The notes: generated by a model not told the origin, from the sequence alone. Positions 37,509 through 47,165 are shown, counted from the first letter of the stretch. The stretch is 64,000 nucleotides of DNA from Planctomycetota bacterium (GCA_016716265.1 JADJWQ010000003.1:300950-364949); one strand, 5' to 3'. Translations and numbers: made by a program.

Positions 37509-37816
37509 GGACACCTCCGCGGGGAGTGTGGCGCCCGCGCCAACTCGCCGACAGCCCCGGCGCGCGCGGTCGGGAGCAACTCCCGAGGCGCGCCACCCGC
37601 CGTCGCCCGCGCGAGCTCCCCGCGAAACTCCCGGCGCGCGCACCGGGTTCTGATCCGAGGTACTCGCTCCGCGGCCTGCCACCGCCGCCGGCGCGCGAGA
37701 CGCCGCGCGACGCTGCGGTCGGTCGCGATGGGTCTGTGTTCGGACCCGCTGCGCCCCGGCGTCACCGCGACCCGCGGCGAGCCGGAGCCTCCGGCGGGCC
37801 CACGGAGGTCGATTCG

Positions 37817-39367
37817 ATGTACCGACTGCTGACTCTGCTCGCGCTCGCTTCCGCGGCCGTCGCCCAGGGGGTGGTGCCGCTCTCCGGCACGGTGCGCTTC
37901 GGTTCGCTCGGCGCTGGCTTCGCGGGCCCCTGCGGCCCGAATCCGACGCCGACGGTGTTCGGCGACGAAGGGACCCTGACGTTCACGCCAAACGGCCGCT
38001 TCGGGCTGTCGGTCACGACCTACGCGGTGTGCCCCGGCGGCACGGCGTCGATGAGCCCGGTGCAGACCGGGACCGGCAGCTACGACGTGCGCACCGACGG
38101 CACCGTGGTCCTCGAGTGGGTGCCCGCGCTGCCCGGCGCGGACCCCGACTGGCTGTTCCTGCGCACCGACGGCGGCGTCGTCGTCCGCACGCGCCACAGC
38201 GAGCACAGCGACGAGTCGGTGCTGCTGGTCGGCGCCGCCCTGTCGAGCGGCAAGACCGCTGCGTCGCTGGCGGGCAGCTGGCACCTGGTGCGGTTCAGCC
38301 AGCGCAACCCGTCGGCCGGGATGGCGGTCGTCGCCGACGCCGGCACGATCGACTTCGACGGCGTCGGCGGCTACCGGCACAGCGGCACGCGCCGCACGCT
38401 GCCGTTCGGGGGCAGCGTCACGACCGCCAGCTACGGGCCGAACAACGGCACCTACAGCGTCGCTCCGGATGGCACCGTGACGACCGGCATCGGCGCGACC
38501 GGCGCGGTCGCGCCGGCTGGCGACGTGTTCTTCTGGATCCTCCGCAGCGGCACCGAGATCTCGATGACGGTCGGGCTGCGCAAGGGCTCCGCACGGTCCG
38601 CACCGATGGTCGCGGGCGACTGGTGGATCGCGCTGATGAACCACGGGATCCAGGCGACCGCATCGCCGGTCAGCCTGCGCACGGATCTGGGCACGCTCGC
38701 GCTGCAGCCGGCGACCAGCACCGCGGGCACGTTCGACCTGACCATGCTCCACGTCGAGTCGACGCTGGCGGGCACGCAGCTCTCGCAGAGCAGTCACAGC
38801 GACGCGTTCGACGTGTCGCCGGACGGCGTGCTGAATCTCACCTCGGGCGGCCAGATCGTCGTCGCCGGCGCCGTGAACGAGCACTGCGACACGTTCCTGG
38901 GGGTGGTCGATCCCGGCGACGGCCTCGGCGTGGCGGTCGGCCTGTCGGCCGGCCGCTGGCCGCACCCGGTCGGCAGCCCGACCAGCGGTGCGGGCGGGAT
39001 CGCCCCGCAGCTCCTGCCGGTCGGCGGATTCCCACGCGCGGGGAACGCCGGGTTCGGGCTCGTCGTCGCGGGCGGCCTCGGCGGCGCGCCGGCCGCGCTG
39101 CTGCTCGCTGCCGACACCGCGCCGGGCCTGCCGTTCCTCGGCGGCACGCTGTGGGTCGATCCAGGCAAGCTCCTCGTCGCGGTGCCGCTCCAGCTGTCGG
39201 GCCCGACCGGTTGGACCGGGGCCGGCGCGGCGGGGTTGCCGCTGTCGATCCCGGCAGATCCCCTGCTGGCGGGCGCGCGCATCGTCGCGCAGGCGCTCGT
39301 CGTCGATGCGGGAGCGCCGCAGGGCGTCGCGATGAGCGCCGGGCTCGACGTCGAGCTGTGCCGGTAG
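37817..39367 (+). CDS. Secreted beta-rich protein with planctomycete C-terminal module
   Basis: A 516-residue exported protein. The start MYRLLTLLALASAAVAQG is a clear signal peptide, and a GGAGGT site lies nine bases upstream. The body has repeated beta segments with similar design, for example TFTPNGRFGLSVTTYAVC, DVRTDGTVVLEW and YSVAPDGTVTTGIGATG, each about 150 residues apart. The last 100 residues form the C-terminal module also seen in the FG-GAP protein: FLGGTLWVDPGKLLVAVPL, AAGLPLSIPADPLLAGARI and QALVVDAGA. The function is unknown; it probably sits at the cell surface. Confidence 0.8.
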   Translation: MYRLLTLLALASAAVAQGVVPLSGTVRFGSLGAGFAGPCGPNPTPTVFGDEGTLTFTPNGRFGLSVTTYAVCPGGTASMSPVQTGTGSYDVRTDGTVVLEWVPALPGADPDWLFLRTDGGVVVRTRHSEHSDESVLLVGAALSSGKTAASLAGSWHLVRFSQRNPSAGMAVVADAGTIDFDGVGGYRHSGTRRTLPFGGSVTTASYGPNNGTYSVAPDGTVTTGIGATGAVAPAGDVFFWILRSGTEISMTVGLRKGSARSAPMVAGDWWIALMNHGIQATASPVSLRTDLGTLALQPATSTAGTFDLTMLHVESTLAGTQLSQSSHSDAFDVSPDGVLNLTSGGQIVVAGAVNEHCDTFLGVVDPGDGLGVAVGLSAGRWPHPVGSPTSGAGGIAPQLLPVGGFPRAGNAGFGLVVAGGLGGAPAALLLAADTAPGLPFLGGTLWVDPGKLLVAVPLQLSGPTGWTGAGAAGLPLSIPADPLLAGARIVAQALVVDAGAPQGVAMSAGLDVELCR

Positions 39368-39537
39368 CGCAGCGCCCGCGACGCGCTGCGATGGGCGCCC
39401 CGCGGGCGCTCAAGGGAACGGCCCGGCATGGCCGATCCCAGCGGCGGAGCCTGCCGAGACCGGCTCCTGGCCGGTCGCCCTGCGCGGGCAGGGCGCGGGC
39501 TCGCCGCGATCCACGGTCTCGCAACGGGCACGGTCCA

Positions 39538-41922
39538 GTGAGTCTCTTCGGAACCGGCAGACGCGAGGCCGTGCTGGCCGTCCTGTTGCTCGTCGCGCTC
39601 GCGGCCGTGCCGCAACTGCCGGGCGTCCTCGGCATCGCCGGCTACCGGGTCGCGCTACCGCCCGCTCAGCTCGCGAGCTGCGACGATCGCGAGGAGCCGG
39701 CCGTCACCGAGACCATCCTCGCTCCGGCGATGCACGCGGCGGTGCGCACCGCGCGGGAGACCGGCAGCTGGCCGTCGTGGAACGCGCACGCGCGCTTCGG
39801 CGAGCCGTTCCGCGCCGCCAGCGGCGCGCCGGTGGGCTACCTGCCGTTCTGGCTGCTCGGGCTGCTGCCGGTCGGCCCGGGCCACGCCCTGGTCACGTTC
39901 CTGCACGCGGCGCTCGCCTGCGTGCTCTGCTTCCGGCTGCTGCGGGTGCTGTCGCTGTCGCGCTACTCGGCGTTCGTGGGCGCGGGCATCTACGCGCTCG
40001 GCTGGTACGCGACCTGCGCCGCCGGCCGGCTGCCGGAGCTCGCCGCGGCCGCGTGGCTGCCGCTCGCCATCGAGTGCGCGTGGCGCTGCCTGTTCTCGAC
40101 GCGACGCCCGCTGCCGGCGATCGGCCTCGGCATGGCGCTCGGCATCGCGTTCCTGACCGGCGGCACCGCGACCGCCTCGCTAGGCGCGCTGCTCGCGGTC
40201 GCGATGATCGTGTTCGGCCTGTCGGCGATCGACCGCACCGAGCGCACTGCCGCGCTGGGCACCGCGCTGCTCGGTCTCGCGGTCGCCGCGCTGCTGACCG
40301 CACCGCTGTGGCTCGACGCCTGGATGCACGCGGCCGTGCTCCGCCAGCCTGCCGAGCCACCGGTGCGGCGACTGCAGCCCGCCGCCGCGCTGCTCGCGCT
40401 GCTCGCGCCGGGGGTGTTCGGCGAGGCCGGCGGCGTCGCGCCTCCCGAGGGTCTGCGCGCGCTCGCGCCACGGGCCGACGGGCTCGAGAGCGCGCTCTAC
40501 CCGGGTGTGCTCGCGCTGCTGGTCGCCGTGCTCGGAACGCTGCGGCCGAAGCGCAGTGCGATGAGCCTGTTCTGGCTCGGTGCGCTCGGGCTCGGGCTCC
40601 TGCTGGCGGTCGACGGCCCGGTCGGCGATGCGGTCGCGTGGGCGACCAGCGCCGCACCCCACCGACCGGGAGCGTCGCTCGCGCTGTTCCACCTGGCGGT
40701 CGCGGTGCTGGTCGGCTTCGCGCTGGAGGGCTTCCTCGACGCGCCGGGGCAGCGCGCGTTCGCGGTCCCGGTCACCGCGTGGCTGGTGCTGTCGAGTGTC
40801 GCCCTGCTCGCGCTGTCCCTGCTGCCGCCCCTGCAGCTCGCGCGCGAGCCGATCGCGCGCCTGCTCGGCACCGACGATCCGGCGCTGCTCGACCCGGTCA
40901 TCGCGCGCCTGCGCGTGTGCGCGATCGCGCCGGCGGCCGGACTGACGATCCTCGCAGGACTGCTGCTCGCATGGCGGCGCCTCGGCATCCTGCGCCTGAA
41001 GACCGCGATCGGCGCCGTGGCATTGGCGGAGCTGATCGCGATCGGCGTGCTGTTCGCCTCGCGCGCACCCGTGCCCTGCGACGACGGCGATCGCTCCGCA
41101 CGGCTGCCGACCGACGGCACGCGCGTCGTCACGCTCGCCAGCGCGGAGCCGGTGCCGGGCGGCTGGCTGGCGCTGCGCGACGTCGCGACGATCGACGGCC
41201 ACGGCGACGCCATCCTGGAGCGCAGCGCCCGCTACCTCGAGCTGCTCGAGGCCGGGTCGGTGCGCGTCGGCGCCCGCGCGTCCGTGCGCCCGCCCCGCAG
41301 CGCCGCGGCGTTCCGCTCGGTGCTCGCGAAGCGCGCGGCGATCGCCGCGGTCGTCGCCGACCGACCGGACGTCGGCCGCTCGACGCCGGCGATCGGCGCG
41401 GCGCCGCTGACCGAGACGGCTCCGCTCGGGCCGCCCGGCTCACCGCTTGCCGCACCGCCGAGCGCACCGCGCGTGCGCCTCGCGTTCCGTGCGATCGAGG
41501 TCGACGACGCCGATGCGGCGGAACGCGCGCTACGCCTCGGCGAGGCCCGCACGCTGGACGACGTCGTCGTCGAACGACCGCCGCTCGGCTTCGAGCCGCT
41601 GCGGCCGGCCACCGATGCGAATGCCGAGCTCGTCCGCGACCGCGGCGACACGGTCATCGTGCGGGCCGACCTCGGACCCGGCCGCGGCTACCTCGTGCTC
41701 GCGGACGCACTCGCACCGGGCTGGACCGTGCGCGTCGATGGCGAGCCCGCGCCGCTGCTGGCGGCGGATCTCGCGTTCCGGGCGGTGCCCTTGCGCGAGG
41801 GTCGCCACGTCGTCGAGTTCCGCTACCGTCCGCTCGGCCAGCGCCTCGGGCTCCCGCTCGCGCTGCTCGGCGTCGCGCTGATGGCCGCTCTCGGCGTGGT
41901 CGTGGCGCGGCGCGCGCGCTGA
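39538..41922 (+). CDS. YfhO-family multi-pass membrane protein (copy 3)
   Basis: A 794-residue membrane protein of the YfhO type. The conserved loop is seen as WPSWNAHARFGEPFRAASGA, followed by about 12 hydrophobic helices and a C-terminal beta domain with LADALAPGWTVRVDGEPAPL and GRHVVEFRYRP before a last helix. The GTG at 39538 was chosen because the signal-like helix EAVLAVLLLVALAAVP follows at once; the open frame extends 1.5 kb upstream across another gene and is chance. It completes the set of three paralogues. Regulation is not visible. Confidence 0.82.
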   Translation: MSLFGTGRREAVLAVLLLVALAAVPQLPGVLGIAGYRVALPPAQLASCDDREEPAVTETILAPAMHAAVRTARETGSWPSWNAHARFGEPFRAASGAPVGYLPFWLLGLLPVGPGHALVTFLHAALACVLCFRLLRVLSLSRYSAFVGAGIYALGWYATCAAGRLPELAAAAWLPLAIECAWRCLFSTRRPLPAIGLGMALGIAFLTGGTATASLGALLAVAMIVFGLSAIDRTERTAALGTALLGLAVAALLTAPLWLDAWMHAAVLRQPAEPPVRRLQPAAALLALLAPGVFGEAGGVAPPEGLRALAPRADGLESALYPGVLALLVAVLGTLRPKRSAMSLFWLGALGLGLLLAVDGPVGDAVAWATSAAPHRPGASLALFHLAVAVLVGFALEGFLDAPGQRAFAVPVTAWLVLSSVALLALSLLPPLQLAREPIARLLGTDDPALLDPVIARLRVCAIAPAAGLTILAGLLLAWRRLGILRLKTAIGAVALAELIAIGVLFASRAPVPCDDGDRSARLPTDGTRVVTLASAEPVPGGWLALRDVATIDGHGDAILERSARYLELLEAGSVRVGARASVRPPRSAAAFRSVLAKRAAIAAVVADRPDVGRSTPAIGAAPLTETAPLGPPGSPLAAPPSAPRVRLAFRAIEVDDADAAERALRLGEARTLDDVVVERPPLGFEPLRPATDANAELVRDRGDTVIVRADLGPGRGYLVLADALAPGWTVRVDGEPAPLLAADLAFRAVPLREGRHVVEFRYRPLGQRLGLPLALLGVALMAALGVVVARRAR

Positions 41923-41947
41923 GCCGACCGGGATCGGCAGCGTCGCG

Positions 41948-42616
41948 TCACGCGCGCGGCGCGCCATTGCGGTGGCGGATCACCTCGCCCCGCACCAGGT
42001 AGACGACCTCCTCGCAGACGTTGGTCGCCATGTCGGCGATGCGCTCGAGGTGCCGCGAGCAGGACAGCACCTGCAGCCCGCGACCGACGGTATTGCCGTC
42101 CTTCCGCATCCGCTCCTCCATCAGCGCGAACATGCGCCGATTGAGCTCGTCGATCCGGTCGTCCTGCGCCAGCACGCGCTCGGCGAGCACCGGATCCTGC
42201 TGCACGAATGCATCGAGGCATTCGCGCACCATCGTGCGCGTGCGCTCCGCCAGCTCGCTGAACTCCGGCGGCAGTGCGAGCGGATCGTGCTCGCCGAGGT
42301 AGCGGGCGCGTTCGGCGATGTTCTTCGCGAGATCGCCCATCCGCTCCAGATCGCTGTTCACCTTCAGCGTGGCGAGCACGAAGCGAAGATCCGAGGCGAC
42401 CGGCTGATGCAATGCGAGAATTCGCGTGCACAGGGCCTCCACCGCGATCTCCTTCGCGTCGATCGTCTCGTCGGCGTTCTCGACCTCCACGGCGAGCGTC
42501 ACGCGCCGGTCGACCAACGCGGACATCGCCTTGTTGACCGCCGCCTCCACCATCGCGCCCATGTCGAGGATCTCCCGCTTGAGCATCTCGAGGTCGCGGC
42601 GCAGGTGCTGGGTCAT
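41948..42616 (-). CDS. phoU: Phosphate-uptake regulator PhoU
   Basis: A 222-residue protein with two three-helix PhoU repeats. Each repeat carries the metal-binding type motif: ATLKVNSDLERMGDLAKNIA in the first and SCSRHLERIADMATNVCEEV in the second. PhoU links the Pst transporter to the PhoR kinase and dampens the phosphate-starvation response. It is the last gene of phoB-phoR-phoU, 57 bases after phoR. No pst genes are in the window. Confidence 0.93.
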   Translation of the reverse strand: MTQHLRRDLEMLKREILDMGAMVEAAVNKAMSALVDRRVTLAVEVENADETIDAKEIAVEALCTRILALHQPVASDLRFVLATLKVNSDLERMGDLAKNIAERARYLGEHDPLALPPEFSELAERTRTMVRECLDAFVQQDPVLAERVLAQDDRIDELNRRMFALMEERMRKDGNTVGRGLQVLSCSRHLERIADMATNVCEEVVYLVRGEVIRHRNGAPRA

Positions 42617-42673
42617 CGAAGGTCTCGAAGGCTGGCGGAATGCGGTGTTCGAACGAGTGGGTACGCGGCGGGC

Positions 42674-44476
42674 TCAGACCAGCGGCAGGCGCACCCGGAA
42701 CGTGCTGCCACGGCCGGGCTCGCTCTCGACGCTGACGTCGCCGCGGTGAGTCGCACAGACGTGCTTGACGATCGAGAGCCCCAGCCCGGTGCCGCCGAGC
42801 TCCCGCGAGCGCGCTTTGTCGACGCGATAGAAGCGCTGGAAGATCCGGTCGAGATGCTTGCGATCGATGCCGATGCCGGTGTCGACGACGTCGAGGATCG
42901 CGTGGTCGGCGTCGGTACGCAGCCGTAGCCAGACCTGACCGCCCTGCGGGGTGTACTTGACCGCATTGTCGAGCAGATTGCTCGCGAGGAGCCGCAGCGA
43001 CTCGAGATCGCCGAGCACCCTGACCGGGCGATCCGGCTCCTCGAGCTCGACCTCGATCCCGCGCAGCGCCGCCGGCTCGGCGAGCGCCTGCAGGGACTCG
43101 CGCACCGGCACGCGCAGATCGAGCACCTCGAGCTCGTGCGCGCTACCCTCGGCCTCGAGCCGCGACAGCGTCAGCAGGTCGACGACGAGCGTCGCGAGCC
43201 GCCCGGTCTGCTCGCGGATGCGGCGCAGGAAGCTCTGCCGGTGCTGCTCGTCCATGTCGGGATCGTCGAGCACCGTCTCGACCATGCCGCGGATCGCAGT
43301 GATCGGCGTCTTCAGCTCGTGGCTGACGTTCGCCACGAAGTCACGGCGGATCGCCTCCAACCGGCGCAGGTCCGACACGTCGTGCAGCACGACGACCGCG
43401 CCCGCGACGACGCCGTCGGAGTCGTGCAGCGGGCTCGCGTGCAGCTCGACCCAGCGGTCGCGCGGCGGTGCCACGACGCGCACCTGCGCCGATCGCTCCT
43501 CGCCGGTCCGCAGCGCCTGCGCCAGGATGTCGGACACCTCGCGGATCCGCGTGACCTCCCAGACGCGCCGACCGATCGCGTGCCCGGACTGCGTGTCGAG
43601 GATCCGCGCCGCCGCGGTGTTCAGGTGCACGATGCACTCGTCCTCGTCCACCGCGACGACACCCTCGACCATGGCACCGAGGATCGCGAGCACGCGGCTG
43701 CGGTCGGTCGCCATCACGTCGATGCGGTCGCGGCTCACCGACCCGAGCTGGTTGAGCGCGTGCGCGAGCTCACCGAACGCGTCGCGATCGTCGATCGACA
43801 GCCGGTGCGAGAAATCGCCCTGCGCCATCGCCTGCGCGACGGCGCTCATCCGCTGCAGCGGGCGCTCGATGGCGCGCGCGCGCGCGAACGCCAGTGCGAA
43901 CGCCGAGAGCAGCGCGACCGCGAGCGCCGCCAGCACGAGGTCGCGGACCGCGGCGATCGGTCGATCGACCGCGGCGCGCGGCCGCGAGGCGCGCAGCACG
44001 CCCCGCGCGACGCCGTCGTCGTCGAGCCGCTGTGCGAACGCGAGCGCCGCAGCGCCGCCGGCCGTCGCGCCGATCGGACCGGAGAACTCGCCGGCCGACA
44101 GCGCCTCGCGCCAGCCACCGTCGTCCCCGGCCAGCACCGCAGGCTCGTCGACGGGCACCGCGGTATCGGCGAACACCTGCCCGGAACCATCGAACAACGT
44201 GAAGCGCAGCTCGGCGCTGCGGGCGGTCGCGAGCACGGTCTCGCCGAACCCACGGGAGGTCTCGTCACCGCGCTCGCGGAGCATCTGCAACGCCTCCCCG
44301 GCGACGCAGTGGGCCGCGGCGCGCAGCTCGCGCGTGAGCTCCGCTTCGAGGTCGTCGCGCACGCGGTCGGTGATCAGCTCCCCGAGCACGGCGACGGTCA
44401 GCAGGATCAGCAGGCCGTAGCCGGCGAAGGCCTTCCACAGGAAGCGCGAGCCGAGCGTCGAGTCGGGGGACGTCAC
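42674..44476 (-). CDS. phoR: Sensor histidine kinase PhoR-like
   Basis: A 600-residue membrane kinase: an N-terminal helix (WKAFAGYGLLILLTVAVLG), an extracytoplasmic domain of about 150 residues, a second helix near 190-210 and a HAMP segment ERPLQRMSAVAQAMAQGDF. A PAS domain follows (ILGAMVEGVVAVDEDECIVH), then HisKA with the phosphorylated His386 in VSHELKTPITAIRG, then the ATPase domain with ASNLLDNAVKYTP, DTGIGI, FQRFYRVDKAR and GGTGLGLSIVK. The PAS plus HAMP order and the neighbours identify it as the phosphate sensor. The GTG start at 44476 gives a short cytoplasmic tail; an upstream start would overlap phoB. Confidence 0.9.
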   Translation of the reverse strand: MTSPDSTLGSRFLWKAFAGYGLLILLTVAVLGELITDRVRDDLEAELTRELRAAAHCVAGEALQMLRERGDETSRGFGETVLATARSAELRFTLFDGSGQVFADTAVPVDEPAVLAGDDGGWREALSAGEFSGPIGATAGGAAALAFAQRLDDDGVARGVLRASRPRAAVDRPIAAVRDLVLAALAVALLSAFALAFARARAIERPLQRMSAVAQAMAQGDFSHRLSIDDRDAFGELAHALNQLGSVSRDRIDVMATDRSRVLAILGAMVEGVVAVDEDECIVHLNTAAARILDTQSGHAIGRRVWEVTRIREVSDILAQALRTGEERSAQVRVVAPPRDRWVELHASPLHDSDGVVAGAVVVLHDVSDLRRLEAIRRDFVANVSHELKTPITAIRGMVETVLDDPDMDEQHRQSFLRRIREQTGRLATLVVDLLTLSRLEAEGSAHELEVLDLRVPVRESLQALAEPAALRGIEVELEEPDRPVRVLGDLESLRLLASNLLDNAVKYTPQGGQVWLRLRTDADHAILDVVDTGIGIDRKHLDRIFQRFYRVDKARSRELGGTGLGLSIVKHVCATHRGDVSVESEPGRGSTFRVRLPLV

Positions 44477-44552
44477 CGCTCGCCGGCCTCGCGCGCGGCG
44501 CCCGCCGCCTGGTTCCGCGCCGGCGCGCGGTGGTCTCGGACGGACGCCCGCA

Positions 44553-45254
44553 TCAGCCGACCGCCGCGTCGTTGAAGCGATAGCCGACGCCGCGCACCGT
44601 CTCGACGTGCGCTCGATACGCACCGAGCTTCTTGCGCAGCGCACCGACGTGCACGTCGATGTTGCGATCGAGGACGACGGCGTCCTCGCCGATCACGCGC
44701 GACAGCAGGTGGTCGCGCGAGAACACGCGACCCGGATGCGAGGCCAGGAAATGCAGCAGCCGCAGCTCGGTCGCCGTGAAGCTGACGAGCTCGTCGTCGA
44801 TGCGCACCTCGTGCCGCCCGGCGTCGATGACGAGGCCGCCACAGACGATGCGCTCGCCGGCGCCGCGATCCGCCTTCGGCGCACCGCGCCGGAGCACGGC
44901 GCCGACCCGCGCGACCAGGGCCTTCGGGCTGAACGGCTTCGTCACGTAGTCGTCGGCGCCGACGCCGAGCCCGAGCACCTCGTCGGTCTCCTCGCCCTTG
45001 GCGGTGACCATGATGATCGGGATCGACCGCGTCACGGCGTCCTGCTTCAGGCGCCGGCAGACCTCGAGCCCGTCGAGGCCGGGCAGCATCAGGTCCAGCA
45101 GCACGAGGTCGGGGGCAAAGCGCCGCACGGCCTCGAGACCCTCCTCGCCGTTGCGGAAGGCGCGCACGCGGTACCCCTCGCGCGCGAGGTTGTACTCGAT
45201 GACGTCGAGGATGTCGTTCTCGTCCTCGATGACGACGATGCTCTCTCGTTTCAT
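44553..45254 (-). CDS. phoB: Phosphate-response regulator PhoB-like
   Basis: A 233-residue OmpR/PhoB-type regulator. The receiver domain has acidic residues in VVIEDENDI, the phospho-acceptor Asp54 in LVLLDLMLPGLDG, and Lys in DDYVTKPFSP. The winged-helix DNA-binding domain reads FTATELRLLHFLASHPGRVF, RNIDVHVGALRKKLG and ETVRGVGYRF. It would bind pho boxes when phosphate is scarce. It is the first gene of the three-gene unit, with no obvious pho box seen upstream. Confidence 0.92.
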   Translation of the reverse strand: MKRESIVVIEDENDILDVIEYNLAREGYRVRAFRNGEEGLEAVRRFAPDLVLLDLMLPGLDGLEVCRRLKQDAVTRSIPIIMVTAKGEETDEVLGLGVGADDYVTKPFSPKALVARVGAVLRRGAPKADRGAGERIVCGGLVIDAGRHEVRIDDELVSFTATELRLLHFLASHPGRVFSRDHLLSRVIGEDAVVLDRNIDVHVGALRKKLGAYRAHVETVRGVGYRFNDAAVG

Positions 45255-45396
45255 CCTGGCTGGCGGCGGAGTCAGGCCGGGAGGTTACGGGCCTCACGTC
45301 AAGGGGATGTGAACCGAGGGTCGAGGACCGCTCGCCGGGAGCCAGCGACCGAACCGGTCGCGACCACCGGCAGCATGTTGCACCAGCGGGGGCCGC

Positions 45397-45425
45397 TTGC
45401 GCGAGCACCGTCGAGCCTCTAGCTT
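45397..45425 (+). promoter_or_regulatory. Possible sigma70-like promoter of ssrA
   Basis: TTGCGC at 45397-45402 and TAGCTT at 45420-45425 are separated by 17 bases. Transcription would begin about 35-40 bases before the mature tmRNA 5' end, leaving a short leader. The match to the consensus is only moderate. Confidence 0.3.
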
Positions 45426-45468
45426 GCCGCACTGGTCCGCACGGCCGCCCCGGCCGGTCGGGCCCTGT

Positions 45469-45818
45469 GGGGGCGATCGGTATCGACCGGGCGCTGTCAC
45501 GGCGTGAGTGGCGTGTCGAGGTGCCCGGGAGGCCTCGCTAAACACCCGGGACCAACTCAAGTGCCAACCAGCACTACTCCCTGGCTGCCTGATAGTGCAG
45601 TCACGTCGGTCGTCGCTCGCCTGCGGCGGCGGCCGATGACACACAGCAGGCTGGCCCCGACCGGATGCTCTGCCCGGCCGGGGCGAGACACCAGCCGAGC
45701 TGGCCGAGACAGACCCTGGGCGTCGGGGCTGCCGAGGCGAGACCCAGTAGACGTCCTAGGCACGTAGAGGCTCACGTCGGGGCGTCACGGGACGCGGGTT
45801 CGATTCCCGCCGCCTCCA
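45469..45818 (+). ncRNA. ssrA: Transfer-messenger RNA (tmRNA)
   Basis: The 5' end GGGGGCGATCGGTATCGACC pairs with the 3' end CGCCTCC (45811-45817), with one G-U pair, to form the acceptor stem. The T arm is GACGCGGGTTCGATTCCCGC near the 3' end, with GGTTCGATTCC typical of tmRNA. The tag reading frame starts at GCC 45563 and encodes ANQHYSLAA before TGA-TAG, so with the tRNA-borne alanine the tag is AANQHYSLAA. The CCA end is not encoded. Length is 350 bases. tmRNA rescues stalled ribosomes together with SmpB, encoded at 49685. Confidence 0.93.
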
Positions 45819-45826
45819 CTCCCATC

Positions 45827-45844
45827 GCCGCCGCGCGCGGCGGC
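45827..45844 (+). terminator. Possible hairpin terminator after tmRNA
   Basis: GCCGCCGCGCGCGGCGGC is a perfect 18-base palindrome eight bases after the tmRNA end. There is no T-run after it, so it may be a processing or stability element rather than a full intrinsic terminator. Confidence 0.35.
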
Positions 45845-46010
45845 ACGGGCGGTCCGGGGGCTCCGCCGAGGCATCGAGCGGACGCCCCCGGGCCGACCCC
45901 GGTTCCGGCGTCCGGTCGAGCCGCCTATCCTCGCGGATGGCTCTCGGGCCCGCTTCGGCGCGCCCTCGTGGCGTGCTCGCTCACCACCGAACCTCCGCGG
46001 AGCTTCCCCC

Positions 46011-47165
46011 ATGAGGCGCACTCTCGCCGTCCTCGCCACGCTCGCGGCCGCACCGCTCTGCTCAGCGCAGACCGTCGTCGGCAGCTTCAACCACACCGGC
46101 TCGTTCGCCGGTGGCGTCGCCTACGACCCGATCGACGACACGATCTGGGTCTTCGACGAGACCGTCGACACGATCTCGCAGTACGACCGGACCGGCACGC
46201 TGATCGTCAGCCTGGTCGCGCCGATCGCCACTGGCACGACCAATGCCCAGCCGATCGGCGGCTTCGTCGACCCGGTGACCGGCAACCTGTGGGTCGGCGA
46301 CGAAGGTGAGGTCGTCTACGAGATGGACCGCGCCGGGACGATCCTCTCGCAGTTCAGCACGCTGCCGTCCGTCAACGACGTGTCGGCGCTCACCTGGGAC
46401 CCGTGCACCGGCAATCTGTGGGTCGCGAACGACAGCGTCCACATCCTGCAGGAATTCACCCGCACCGGTGCGCCAGGCGTCACGATCAACATCGCCCCCG
46501 CCGGCAGCGTCGACTCCGACGGTGCCGCCTACAACCCGGTCAGCCGCACGTTCTTCCTCGGGGAGGACACCGGCGATCGGATCCTCGAGGTCGACGCCGC
46601 GGGCACGCTGCTCAACTCGTGGTCGACCGCCGGCCTCGGCATCAGCCCCGAGGGGCTCGCGTTCGACACGCGGACCGGGTCGATCTTCATCGCCGACACG
46701 CTGACGGCGCCCGACCGCGTCGTGGAGGTCAGCGGCATCATCCCGGCACCGGCGGCCAGCGCGATCACCAACTACGGCACCGGCTGCCCCGACGGCGGCG
46801 GCTCGGTCCCCGTGCTCCGCGCCAGCGATCCGGTGCGCGTCGGCTCCGCGTTCCAGATCGCGGTGCAGACGTCGCTGCCGCCAGGTGGAGGTGGCACACG
46901 CACGCTGATCAACATCGACTTCGCACGGCAGAATGTGCCGCTCGGCTTCCTCGGCGCGCCGTCCTGCACCGCCTACGCGTTCCCGAGTGCCGCGGCATTC
47001 GTCGGGACCGTCAACCAGCACAGCCGGGCGGGCTTCAACCTGTGCGTGCCCGCCGTGGTGCCCGCCGGCGTCACGCTGACGTTCTGGGCGGGAAACGCGC
47101 CCGACCTCGGCGTCCCGGGCGCCGTCTCGGCCTCCAACGGCGTCGAGATCGTCTTGCAGATGTGA
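46011..47165 (+). CDS. Secreted NHL/SdiA-regulated-like beta-propeller protein
   Basis: A 384-residue exported protein with signal peptide RRTLAVLATLAAAPLCSAQ. The middle has five to six propeller blades with the repeated pattern of a glycine-rich strand then NLWV or IWVFD: YDPIDDTIWVFDETVDTIS, DPVTGNLWVGDEGEVVYEMD, DPCTGNLWVANDSVHILQEF and FDTRTGSIFIADTLTAPDRV. The C-terminal 120 residues form another beta module with LPPGGGGTRTLINIDFA and VPAGVTLTFWAGNAPDLGVP. It is probably outer-surface or periplasmic; ligand unknown. Confidence 0.78.
   Translation: MRRTLAVLATLAAAPLCSAQTVVGSFNHTGSFAGGVAYDPIDDTIWVFDETVDTISQYDRTGTLIVSLVAPIATGTTNAQPIGGFVDPVTGNLWVGDEGEVVYEMDRAGTILSQFSTLPSVNDVSALTWDPCTGNLWVANDSVHILQEFTRTGAPGVTINIAPAGSVDSDGAAYNPVSRTFFLGEDTGDRILEVDAAGTLLNSWSTAGLGISPEGLAFDTRTGSIFIADTLTAPDRVVEVSGIIPAPAASAITNYGTGCPDGGGSVPVLRASDPVRVGSAFQIAVQTSLPPGGGGTRTLINIDFARQNVPLGFLGAPSCTAYAFPSAAAFVGTVNQHSRAGFNLCVPAVVPAGVTLTFWAGNAPDLGVPGAVSASNGVEIVLQM

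Noticed and set aside
38029..39537. An N-terminal extension of the third YfhO protein
   Set aside because: It overlaps a convincing secreted-protein gene in another frame; a GTG at 39538 directly before a hydrophobic helix is a natural start.
45789..45818. A separate tRNA 3' half
   Set aside because: The T-arm-like end belongs to tmRNA, whose 5' half and tag frame lie upstream.
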